Assembly: GCF_016863495.1 (NCBI RefSeq)
Contig: NZ_BOOZ01000062.1
Span: forward strand, 1 to 34,320
Length of the DNA: 34,320 nucleotides
Direction: 5' to 3'
Source: Micromonospora andamanensis
Lineage (GTDB): Bacteria; Actinomycetota; Actinomycetes; Mycobacteriales; Micromonosporaceae
Part shown: positions 24,774 to 32,091 of the stretch, one piece after another
Position numbering within the stretch: position 1 is the first letter of the stretch
Layout: every line of letters begins with the position of its first letter
Notes under the pieces: model-generated
What the model saw: only the letters and a program-made list of their open reading frames with translations
Databases searched by the model: none
What the model was told of the DNA's origin: nothing
Position numbers and translations under genes: made by a program

Positions 24774-24964
24774 AGCGAGACCTGCAACTCGCGTTGACCG
24801 CCCGGGGACACCACCGGGCAGCGAGTCCGGTGGATCTGATGGTGGCGGCGTCCGCCGCTGAGTACGGGGCCACCGTTCTCCACTACGACCGGGATTTCGA
24901 CAGGTTGGCGGAGGTCGGTGGACCCCGGTCCGAGTGGGTGTCGCCACCGGGAACCCTTTCCTGA
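24773..24964 (+). pseudogene. VapC-type PIN toxin remnant, C-terminal fragment
   Basis: The frame from 24773 to the TGA at 24962-24964 encodes about 63 residues that match the C-terminal half of VapC toxins. It has LQLALTARGHHRAASPVDLM, then VAASAAEYGATVLHYDRDFD with the conserved acidic pair, then RLAEVGGP and WVSPPGTLS. There is no start codon for this frame; in the same frame the upstream bases run into the ACMSD gene. The N-terminal half with the first catalytic Asp and any VapB antitoxin are absent. This is a truncated toxin gene, probably left by a deletion or insertion that joined it to the operon end. Confidence 0.8.
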
Positions 24965-24972
24965 GCGTGTGA

Positions 24973-25001
24973 GGTGGGCTCGCCCGTAGTCGAGCCCCAC
25001 C
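24973..25001 (+). terminator. Hairpin after the tryptophan operon and toxin remnant
   Basis: GGTGGGCTCG at 24973-24982 pairs with CGAGCCCCACC at 24991-25001 with one bulged base and an 8-base loop. It is nine bases beyond the PIN remnant stop and about 200 beyond ACMSD. It could end transcription of the operon or have been the toxin gene's own terminator. The remaining bases to 25080 show nothing clear. Confidence 0.5.
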
Positions 25002-25080
25002 GGCGGCGTTGAACGCCTTCTACGGCCGTGAGGCTCGTGTCTAGGCGGCAACCAGAGCCCTGAACGGGCAGGATGGCGGC

Positions 25081-26544
25081 ATGGCCGAGCCGCACGACCT
25101 GACCGCGCTGGAACAGGCCGCCGCGATAGCCCGTGGCGAGCTGTCCAGCGTGGACCTCGTCGAGCATCACCTGCGCCGGGTCGACGCGCTCGGTGACACG
25201 GTAGGTGCCTTCGTCACAGTCACCCCGGAGCAGGCGCGCGCCGCCGCCCGCGCCGCCGACGCGAGCCCGACCGATCGGCGTGGGCCACTGCACGGGGTGC
25301 CGACGGCGATAAAGGATCTGACCCTGACGGCAGGTGTCCGCACCACGTTCGGTTCGGCCGCCTTCGCTGACTTCGTACCGCCCGTCGACGCCGACGTGGT
25401 GCGCTTCATCCGGGCGGCGGGCCTGGTCAGCCTCGGTAAGACCACCACCTCCGAGCTGGGCTGTTCGCTGTACTCGGAGACCCTGGTGGCACCGCCGGCG
25501 CGTAATCCCTGGGCGTTGGCCAACACCGCTGGCGGATCCAGCGGCGGCGCGGCGGCGGCCGTGGCGGCGGGCCTGGTGCCCGTGGCGCAGGGCTCCGACG
25601 GCGGTGGTTCCCTGCGGATCCCGGCGTCGCTGTGCGGGCTGGTCGGCTACAAACCCAGCCGGGGCGTGGTTTCCGGCGGTCCGCTCGGGTTCGGTGCCTT
25701 CGGCCTGCCGACGAGCGGCCCGCTCGGCCGGACCGTCGCGGACGTGGCCGCGTTCCTGGACGTGCTGGCCGAGCCGGCACCAGGCGAGCCGTACCTGCCG
25801 CCGCCACCACCGCCGGGCGGCTATCTCGCGGCCGCCCGTGCCGCCGAGCCCGGCCGGTTGCGGATCGGCCGGTTCACCGCTCCGATGCTCGCCGACGAGC
25901 CGGTCCATCCGGACTGCGTCGCCGCGGTGCACCGGGCCGCCGCCTTGCTCGCCGCCGCCGGGCACGAGGTCGTCGAGGTGCCGGCGCCGATCGGCCCACA
26001 GGTCTGGCCGCTGTTCGAGATCGTCTGGTACGTCCTCGCGCTCGCCCCGGTGCCGCCGCAACGGGAGTCCGAGCTGCTGCCGCTCACCCGTTTCCTGCGG
26101 ACCAGGGCCGCCGAGATCTCCGCCGGCACCCTCACCGCGACCCTCGGTGAGATCCAGGCACAGGTACGCCTCGGTGCCCGCCGTACCGCCGGGTGTGACC
26201 TGCTGCTCTGTCCCACCCTGGCGGCCCCGCAGGCACCTGTCGGCTGGTTCACCCAGGGGCGTACCCCGGAGGAGGACTTCGACAGGCAACGCCGTTTCTC
26301 CCCGTACTGTGCGGTTTTCAACGTCACCGGCCAACCGTCCGTTTCGCTGCCGGTCGGCGTGACGGCCGAAGGGCTACCGGTAGGGGTTCTGCTCACCGGT
26401 CGGTACGGCGAGGACGCGAGGCTGATCGCGACCGCTGCGCAACTGGAGGACTCCAGTGGCGGATGGGATCGGCACCCCGCAGTCTGGCGGAGCGTCGGCT
26501 CCGCTAACGTGAATGGCAGCGGAGTCGGGAGGTCACCGAGGTGA
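25081..26544 (+). CDS. Amidase-signature family amidohydrolase
   Basis: This 487-residue enzyme has an intact Ser-cisSer-Lys triad. The Lys is in VPTAIKDLTLTAG (about residue 79), the cis-Ser in the glycine-rich TAGGSSGGAAAA, and the nucleophile Ser in GSDGGGSLRIPASLCG, followed by GLVGYKPSRG. The C-terminal FSPYCAVFNVTGQPSVSLPV is also standard. It hydrolyses an amide, but this family covers indoleacetamide, aryl and aliphatic amides, so the substrate is unknown. It lies 307 bases after the tryptophan operon. A role on N-formylkynurenine or indoleacetamide is a guess from location only. Its 3' end overlaps the next gene by 32 bases. Confidence 0.88.
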   Translation: MAEPHDLTALEQAAAIARGELSSVDLVEHHLRRVDALGDTVGAFVTVTPEQARAAARAADASPTDRRGPLHGVPTAIKDLTLTAGVRTTFGSAAFADFVPPVDADVVRFIRAAGLVSLGKTTTSELGCSLYSETLVAPPARNPWALANTAGGSSGGAAAAVAAGLVPVAQGSDGGGSLRIPASLCGLVGYKPSRGVVSGGPLGFGAFGLPTSGPLGRTVADVAAFLDVLAEPAPGEPYLPPPPPPGGYLAAARAAEPGRLRIGRFTAPMLADEPVHPDCVAAVHRAAALLAAAGHEVVEVPAPIGPQVWPLFEIVWYVLALAPVPPQRESELLPLTRFLRTRAAEISAGTLTATLGEIQAQVRLGARRTAGCDLLLCPTLAAPQAPVGWFTQGRTPEEDFDRQRRFSPYCAVFNVTGQPSVSLPVGVTAEGLPVGVLLTGRYGEDARLIATAAQLEDSSGGWDRHPAVWRSVGSANVNGSGVGRSPR

Positions 26545-26899
26545 TCCGCCACCCGACCCGATCGAAGGTCTCTCTTTCCGCCTGGGGGCGTTGGGATTGT
26601 CTGTAACCGACACGTTGCTGGTCTTCGTCGGCATCCCGGCAGCCATCGTGCTGGTGATCGCCGGCCTCGTCTACGCGGGTAGCCAGGGCGGTGGTGGCGG
26701 TGCCAAGCGTTACCGGCCGGGCCGGCCGTTCAACTTCACGCCGGTCTGGTTCCTCGGCCGCCCCGAGGAACTGGCCGACTCCGCGGGCACCGCGCTGTCG
26801 GTGGGGGCACAGGCGCCCGCGCTGACCAGCCGCACGCAGGAACAGGCCGGCGTCGAGACGCCGACCGGTGGAACCGGAGGCGCAAGTGACCGTTGGTGA
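26513..26899 (+). CDS. Small single-pass membrane protein
   Basis: This 128-residue protein of no recognised family has one strong hydrophobic helix at about residues 30-55 (LLVFVGIPAAIVLVIAGLVY), a Gly-rich turn and a basic stretch GGAKRYRPGRPFNFTPVWF. A soluble, probably disordered C-terminal tail follows. The start region overlaps the amidase by 32 bases and its 3' end overlaps the DUF5130 gene by 14. The ribosome-binding site for the DUF5130 gene lies inside it. The overlaps suggest a three-gene unit. The start (ATG at 26513) lacks a clear Shine-Dalgarno and could be further in. Confidence 0.7.
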   Translation: MAAESGGHRGDPPPDPIEGLSFRLGALGLSVTDTLLVFVGIPAAIVLVIAGLVYAGSQGGGGGAKRYRPGRPFNFTPVWFLGRPEELADSAGTALSVGAQAPALTSRTQEQAGVETPTGGTGGASDRW

Positions 26900-27299
26900 G
26901 AAGCAGCACGTGGCCGGGACGGAGACTCCGCCAGACGTGCTCGACGGGCCGTTCTCGACCCGCCAGCTGCTGCGCATCGACGAGGCGCTACGCCTGGCCG
27001 ACCGGACGACCGGCCTGGTCTTCTCCGTCTTCGTCGGCGGCCTCGACGAGCCGATCCGGGAGCACGCCGAGCGGCTGCACCGGCAGCTCGCCGAGCCCGA
27101 CCGGTCGGTGCTGATCGCGATCTCGCCCAACCAGCGGCAGCTGGAGATCGTCACCGGTCGGTACGCCCGCAAGCGTGTCCCGGACACGTACGCCAAGATC
27201 GCGGCACTGTCGATGGTGGCCGCCTTCGGTGGCGGCGACCTGGCGGGCGGCATCATCCAGGGCCTCGACCAGCTCTCCCGCTACGCCGGCAAGGGCTGA
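26886..27299 (+). CDS. DUF5130 family protein (TPM-like)
   Basis: This 137-residue protein resembles the actinobacterial DUF5130 group, which is related in fold to TPM domains. Features are FSTRQLLRIDEALRLADRTT, LVFSVFVGGLDEPIREHAE, the strand VLIAISPNQRQLEIVTG and an Ala/Gly-rich end (AAFGGGDLAGGIIQGLDQL) that could lie at the membrane. The biochemical role is unknown. The GTG at 26886 has GGAGG five bases upstream. It follows the small membrane protein gene with an overlap, so the two may form a membrane complex; this is inference. It ends 15 bases before a strong terminator. Confidence 0.78.
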   Translation: MTVGEKQHVAGTETPPDVLDGPFSTRQLLRIDEALRLADRTTGLVFSVFVGGLDEPIREHAERLHRQLAEPDRSVLIAISPNQRQLEIVTGRYARKRVPDTYAKIAALSMVAAFGGGDLAGGIIQGLDQLSRYAGKG

Positions 27300-27314
27300 C
27301 GACTTCGATACGCG

Positions 27315-27346
27315 CGAGCCCGGTCCCCTGCGGGGGACCGGGCTCG
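27315..27346. terminator. Strong bidirectional hairpin terminator
   Basis: CGAGCCCGGTCCCC at 27315-27328 pairs perfectly with GGGGACCGGGCTCG at 27333-27346, giving 14 bp with a 4-base loop. It lies between the convergent DUF5130 and Uma2 stop codons and should work on both strands. Confidence 0.88.
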
Positions 27347-27355
27347 TCTCGTAGG

Positions 27356-27919
27356 TCAGCGGGGCCAGGCGGAAGGCTCCAGCCGCATCGGCCACGGCTC
27401 GGTCACCTCGACCGGATCGTCCGGCCCGACCGTGCCGAGAAGGTTGTAGTGGACACCCTTGACCAACTCGTAGCGGTACACCACAGGGCCGAAATCACCG
27501 CGTTCGACCCGCCAGTAGAACGGGATGCCTGCCTCGGCGTAGAGCGCGGGTTTGGTGAAGCGGTCGTGGCGCCGGCTGCTTGGCGACTCGATCTCCACGA
27601 CGAGTGCGACGTGTGCCGGATCCGCCCACATGCCGTCGGGCGGCGCACCCGGCTTGAGGACCGTGATATCCGGAATCAGGTTGCCGCCCGGGGCGCGGAC
27701 TCCGGCCTCGCGAATGATCATCCACTCCGTCGGTGCCGACGCACGGATAGCCGACCGGATCTCGTCCGCCAGCCAGTGGTGTCCATAGCCGGCTGGTGGG
27801 GTCACGTGCAGGCTCCCGTCGATGATCTCGTAGCGATTTCCGTCGTCCGGCAGGTCGGCGAGATCCTGCTCCCGCCAGCCGTGTTCCGGTGGGCGCCACT
27901 CGTACGTCGGTTGTGCCAT
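27356..27919 (-). CDS. Uma2 family protein (putative restriction endonuclease-like)
   Basis: This 187-residue protein of the Uma2/DUF820 family has a PD-(D/E)xK nuclease-like fold. The family pattern is visible: RYEIIDGSLHVTPPAGYGHH, LIPDITVLKPG (metal-binding Asp), HVALVVEIESPSSRRHDRF with the catalytic Glu, and KPALYAEAGIPFYWRVE. These proteins are abundant in actinomycetes and cyanobacteria, and their substrates are unknown. No methylase or partner gene adjoins it. The ATG at 27919 follows GGAGG by eight bases; a GTG at 27928 is an alternative. It has its own promoter gap downstream of the pepN terminator. Confidence 0.88.
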   Translation of the reverse strand: MAQPTYEWRPPEHGWREQDLADLPDDGNRYEIIDGSLHVTPPAGYGHHWLADEIRSAIRASAPTEWMIIREAGVRAPGGNLIPDITVLKPGAPPDGMWADPAHVALVVEIESPSSRRHDRFTKPALYAEAGIPFYWRVERGDFGPVVYRYELVKGVHYNLLGTVGPDDPVEVTEPWPMRLEPSAWPR

Positions 27920-27946
27920 CACGTCCACCTCCCTTGGCCACGATAA

Positions 27947-27986
27947 CGGCCCGGGAGCATCGTGTGCTCACGACGCTCCCGGGCCG
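27947..27986 (-). terminator. Terminator of pepN
   Basis: CGGCCCGGGAGC at 27947-27958 pairs with 27975-27986 for 12 bp. After one A-C mismatch, TCGTG (27960-27964) pairs with CACGA (27969-27973) around a 4-base loop. It begins 12 bases after the pepN stop on the minus strand. Confidence 0.85.
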
Positions 27987-27997
27987 GTGGAACGCGG

Positions 27998-30556
27998 TCA
28001 GGCCGTTCGGGCGTCCCGGGCCTGCGCGGCGAGGGCGCGGACCACGCCGTCACGACCCTCGGCGACCAGCCGGCGCAGCGGACCCGGGTGGCCCTCCTGC
28101 GCCAGCCAGGCGTCGGTGGCCTCGACGGTGTCGTCCGCCACCAGGTACGCGGGGTACATGAGCATGGCGAACTCCTGCGCCGGCTCGCTGTCCCGGGTCG
28201 CCCAGACCTGCCCGACGGTGGCGAAGTAGCGGTCCCGGTACGGGGTGACCAGTTCCACCTGCGTGGGGTGACTGAAGCCCTGCAACAGCGCCCGGTGCCG
28301 CCAGTTCGGCAGCGCCTCAGGGCCGGTCAACTGGGCCCAGACGGCGGCCTTGTTGGCCTCGGTCGGCACCAGCGCGTGCGCGTAGGCGGCCTCCCGCTCA
28401 CCGCTTGAGGTCTTGTCCCGGGCCAGCTCCGTCTCGATCTCCGACGCGCCGGCCGCGCCGTTGGCCACCAGCGCCTGCAACACGCTCCACCGCAGCTCGG
28501 TGTCGATTGTCAACCCGGGGGTCACCTGGGTGCCCTCAAGCCAGCCGCGCAGCACGGCCAGGTCCTCACCGGACCGGGCGGCCGAGACGTACGCCCGGGC
28601 CCAGGCCAGCTGGAAGCCGCTGCCCGGCTCGGCCGCGGCGAGCGCGGTCCTCGCGGTACGGGCCAGGTCGGCCCAGCCGGTCGGTGCCCAGTCCGGGTCG
28701 GCGTAGAAGGTGAGGGCGCTGCTGACCTGCCGCAGCGTCGCGGTGACCAGGTTGATGTCCGTCTCCGCCGGCAGCCCGGCCAGCACCAGCGCGACGTAGT
28801 CGCGGGTGGCCAGCTCGGCGTCGCGGGTCATGTCCCAGGCGGCGGTCCAGCACAGCGCCCGCGCCAGCGACGACTCAAGGCCGGCGATGTGCTGCACCAC
28901 AGTGGCCATCGACCGCTCGTCCAACCGCAGCTTGGTGTAACTGAGGTCGTCGTCGTTGAGCAGCAGCACGTCGGCCGCGCGCACGCCGGTGAGTTCGGTG
29001 AGCTCGGTCAGCTCTCCGTCGACGTCCACCTCATACCGCTCGCGACGCACCAACCGGCCGTCGGTGAGGTCGTAGAGCCCCACCCCGATCCGGTGGGTAC
29101 GCAGGGTCGGGTGACCCTCCGGTGCCTCCTGACGGACCAGTACCTGCTGGTACGTGCCGTCCGCGCCGATGGTCAGCTCCGGGCGTAGCGTGTTGACCTG
29201 AGCGGTCTCCAGCCACTGGGAGGCGAATGTGGTCAACTTGCGGCCGGAGGCGGTCTCCAACTCGGACAGCAGGTCGTCGAAGGTGGCGTTGCCCCAGGCG
29301 TGCTTGGCGAAGTAGGCGCGCAGACCGGCCAGGAACGGCTCCTCGCCCACGTACGCGACCAACTGCTTGAGCACGCTGGCGCCCTTGGCGTACGTGATGC
29401 CGTCGAAGTTGACCTCGACCGCCTCCAGGTCGGGCATCTCGCAGTACACCGGGTGGGTGGAGGAGAGCTGGTCCTGCCGGTACCCCCAGTTCTTCCGGAT
29501 GGACAGGAAGGTCGTCCACGCCTCGGTGAACCGGGTGGCGTGCGTGTTGCACCAGTGGCTGGCCCACTCGGCGAACGACTCGTTCAGCCACAGGTCGTTC
29601 CACCAGCGCATGGTGACCAGGTTGCCGAACCACATGTGCGCCAGCTCGTGCAGGACGGTGTTGGCCCGCTGCTCGTACTCGAAGTCGGTGACCTGCGAGC
29701 GGAACAGGTAGTGCGACTCGGCGTGGGTCACGCAGCCGAAGTTCTCCATCGCGCCGGCGTTGAAGTCCGGCACCCACAGCTGGTCGTACTTGGGCAGCGG
29801 GTACCGCACCCCGAACTGCTCGTGGAAGAAGTCGAAGCCCTGCGTGGTGACCAGGTTCAGGTCGTCGGAGTCCAGATACTGCGCCATGCTCGCCCGGCAG
29901 AAGTAACCCAGGTCGATGCCGTCGTGGGTGTACCGCACCTCGTGGTACGGCCCGGCGCACAGCGCGGTGATGTAGGTGCTCATCCGGGCGGAGGTGGCGA
30001 AGTGCAGGGTCTTGTGGCCCTCGCCGGCCGCCTCCTCGCGCTCCACAGGCATGTTGGAGATCACTTTCCAGTGCTCCGGAACAGTGGCGTGCCAGGTGTA
30101 GACGCTCTTCAGGTCCGGCTGGTCGAAACAGGCGAAGACGCGCTGTGCGTCGGCCGTTTCGAACTGGCTGTAGAGGTAGGTCTCACCGTCGACCGGGTCG
30201 ACGGTGCGGTGCAACCCCTGGCCGGAGTTGGAGAACGCGAAGTCCGCGTCGACGACGAGCGTGTTCTCGCTGGCCAGCCCGGTCAGCGTGAGTCCCTTCT
30301 CGGCTGAGAAGTCGGCCAGCTCCACCGGGGCGCCGTTGAGCGTCGCCGAGCGCACCGAGTCGGCCGCCACCTCGATGAAGGTGCTGGCCCCCGGTTCGGC
30401 ACAGCGGAATTGCACCTCGGTGGTCGACCGGAAGGTACGACCGTCGGCGGCGTGAACGGCACTGGACAGGTCCAGCTTGATGTCGTACCCGGTCACGTCG
30501 AGCAGGCGGGCCCGCTCGGTGGCCTCGACCTGTGTCAGGTTGCGCACTCCCGGCAC
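27998..30556 (-). CDS. pepN: Aminopeptidase N (M1 family zinc metallopeptidase)
   Basis: This cytoplasmic M1 aminopeptidase of about 852 residues removes N-terminal amino acids from peptides. The substrate-binding motif GAMEN is at about residue 270 (NAGAMENFGCV). The zinc site HELAHMWFGNLVTMRWWNDL (about 300) supplies HExxH, with the third ligand Glu in NESFAEW. An ERAP1-like C-terminal helical domain of about 400 residues follows. No signal peptide is present. The GTG at 30556 is preceded by GGATGGAGA; another GTG at 30574 is possible. The gene is monocistronic, with a strong terminator, and divergent from the DsbA-like gene. Confidence 0.94.
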   Translation of the reverse strand: MPGVRNLTQVEATERARLLDVTGYDIKLDLSSAVHAADGRTFRSTTEVQFRCAEPGASTFIEVAADSVRSATLNGAPVELADFSAEKGLTLTGLASENTLVVDADFAFSNSGQGLHRTVDPVDGETYLYSQFETADAQRVFACFDQPDLKSVYTWHATVPEHWKVISNMPVEREEAAGEGHKTLHFATSARMSTYITALCAGPYHEVRYTHDGIDLGYFCRASMAQYLDSDDLNLVTTQGFDFFHEQFGVRYPLPKYDQLWVPDFNAGAMENFGCVTHAESHYLFRSQVTDFEYEQRANTVLHELAHMWFGNLVTMRWWNDLWLNESFAEWASHWCNTHATRFTEAWTTFLSIRKNWGYRQDQLSSTHPVYCEMPDLEAVEVNFDGITYAKGASVLKQLVAYVGEEPFLAGLRAYFAKHAWGNATFDDLLSELETASGRKLTTFASQWLETAQVNTLRPELTIGADGTYQQVLVRQEAPEGHPTLRTHRIGVGLYDLTDGRLVRRERYEVDVDGELTELTELTGVRAADVLLLNDDDLSYTKLRLDERSMATVVQHIAGLESSLARALCWTAAWDMTRDAELATRDYVALVLAGLPAETDINLVTATLRQVSSALTFYADPDWAPTGWADLARTARTALAAAEPGSGFQLAWARAYVSAARSGEDLAVLRGWLEGTQVTPGLTIDTELRWSVLQALVANGAAGASEIETELARDKTSSGEREAAYAHALVPTEANKAAVWAQLTGPEALPNWRHRALLQGFSHPTQVELVTPYRDRYFATVGQVWATRDSEPAQEFAMLMYPAYLVADDTVEATDAWLAQEGHPGPLRRLVAEGRDGVVRALAAQARDARTA

Positions 30557-30764
30557 TGTTCGTCTCCATCCCACTCTCGCCGTCCGTCACGGCCGCATGG
30601 TCCGTCGACCGCTCGTGACGGCCGGTCCGGGCCTGAGTCTTCCATGTACGGGTAGTCGGTGGTGGGCGAGGTCACGGCTGGATCCTCGCGCAGGTGGCAG
30701 CGGGCGGGAGCAAGATCGGATGTACGCCGGTGAGCCGGCGTCACCATTGCGAAGGGATCCTGTC

Positions 30765-31388
30765 GTGAACGAGCGCGTCAGCGTTGACATGTGGTTCGAT
30801 CCGATCTGCCCGTGGGCGTGGATCACCTCCCGCTGGCTGCTGGAGGTGGAGCGGGTCCGTCCCGTCGACGTCCGCTTCCAGGTGATGAGCCTGTCGGTGC
30901 TCAACGAGGGCCGGGAGCTGTCCGACGACTACCGGGAGTTGATGCGCAACGGCTGGGGGCCGGTGCGGGTCTGTGTCGCGGTGCAGCAGCGCTACGGCTC
31001 CGACGCCGTGCGGGCGCTCTACACCGCCCTGGGCACGCGGATCCATCTCGGCAAGGAGCCGCTCGGGCCGGAGCTGTACGTGGCCGCCCTGACCGAGGTC
31101 GGGTTGGACCCGGCGCTGGCCGAGGCGGCCGGGGACAGCGCCCTCGACACGCCGCTGCGGGCCAGCCATGAGGCCGGGATGCGGCCGGTCGGTACCGACG
31201 TCGGCACCCCGGTCATCCACGCTCCCGGCCCCGACGGCCGACCTGTCGCCTTCTTCGGGCCGGTGATCACCCCGGCGCCCAGGGGAGAGGGTGCCGGTCG
31301 CCTCTGGGACGGGGTCCTGCTCGTCGCCGGCACCCCCGGTTTCTTCGAGCTCAAGCGCAGCCGCGACATCGACCCGATCGTCGACTGA
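30765..31388 (+). CDS. DsbA family protein, Rv2466c-like (mycothiol-dependent reductase type)
   Basis: This 207-residue thioredoxin-fold protein has a helical insert. It matches the mycobacterial Rv2466c group throughout: MWFDPICPWAWITSRWLLEV, FQVMSLSVLNEGRE, NGWGPVRVCVAVQQRYG, GTPVIHAPG, FFGPVITPAPRGEGAGRLWD and FFELKRSR. Rv2466c has a CPWC active site and uses mycothiol; here the motif is CPWA, so only the nucleophilic Cys remains. A mycothiol-linked monothiol reductase or a transferase-like function is likely. No signal peptide is seen. The GTG at 30765 follows a GAAGGGA box; the open frame upstream to 30477 is not convincing. Confidence 0.88.
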   Translation: MNERVSVDMWFDPICPWAWITSRWLLEVERVRPVDVRFQVMSLSVLNEGRELSDDYRELMRNGWGPVRVCVAVQQRYGSDAVRALYTALGTRIHLGKEPLGPELYVAALTEVGLDPALAEAAGDSALDTPLRASHEAGMRPVGTDVGTPVIHAPGPDGRPVAFFGPVITPAPRGEGAGRLWDGVLLVAGTPGFFELKRSRDIDPIVD

Positions 31389-31535
31389 CCGCCCGCCGTG
31401 TCGACGGCGACGCCGCGGGCCGGCCGGGCGTCACCGGTGCCTTCGTGGGGTCGTTTGACCGGGTGTCCGTGGTGATCGCTGGCGGGCCGCACCCGTGCCC
31501 GCTGGCCGCAGTCCGCCAGCTCGTGGAGGCGCCAG

Positions 31536-31979
31536 ATGGCCAGACATCGTGCCCCGGTCGACGACCCCCGGGCGCGGGAGGAGGGCATCGCCGCCGCGAC
31601 GCCCGGTCCGGCGACGCAGCTGAGCTGGCCGGCACCGCGCCGGGACCGGTCCGACCACTGGCCGGGTCCGGCCCGGCGGGAGCCCGTGCCGCCCCGGACG
31701 GCACCGGGGTTGTCGCGGTCGGAGCCGCCTGCGCCCATGCCGGGACCACGACCATCGGGTGACCTGCCGCCGCCCCGCCGTGACCGCTCCCCGAACTCGT
31801 CAGGGGTGTTGGCCAGGCCGAGCGTGGTGGGTGTCGCCCGGGTTCCGGTCACCTCCCGACTGACACCACCCGGCCGGGAGCTGCGCAACCAGGGGCCGAG
31901 GCCGGTCCCGGCGGGCCGTCCGGTGGGAACGCCGGTGCCCGGCGGCCGGCACCGGCGGGGGGCGGAGCACGACAGGTGA
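31536..31979 (+). CDS. Basic, disordered hypothetical protein, 147 aa
   Basis: This is an unrecognised protein of 147 residues rich in Pro, Arg, Gly and Ser with almost no predicted order (segments such as PGPARREPVPPRTAPGL and RGAEHDR at the end). Support for its being real: the ATG has GGAGG six bases upstream (31525-31529), and third codon positions are strongly G/C. A longer frame on the opposite strand (31019-32086) overlaps the DsbA-like gene and lacks family features. The protein could be a nucleic-acid-binding or scaffold protein, but there is no direct evidence. Confidence 0.5.
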   Translation: MARHRAPVDDPRAREEGIAAATPGPATQLSWPAPRRDRSDHWPGPARREPVPPRTAPGLSRSEPPAPMPGPRPSGDLPPPRRDRSPNSSGVLARPSVVGVARVPVTSRLTPPGRELRNQGPRPVPAGRPVGTPVPGGRHRRGAEHDR

Positions 31980-32091
31980 CCGAGGGCACCTGCTCCGCAG
32001 TGACCGTAGGGCAGTGCCCGCGCTTTCACCTGGTGGGCCAAGGGCGGGTCCCTCGGCGGCACCCGACGCGCCGCCGGTAGCGTCAACCGTC

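Noticed and set aside
31019..32086. A 355-residue leftward frame
   Set aside because: It overlaps the DsbA-like gene and the RBS-supported 147-aa gene and is low-complexity with no motif.
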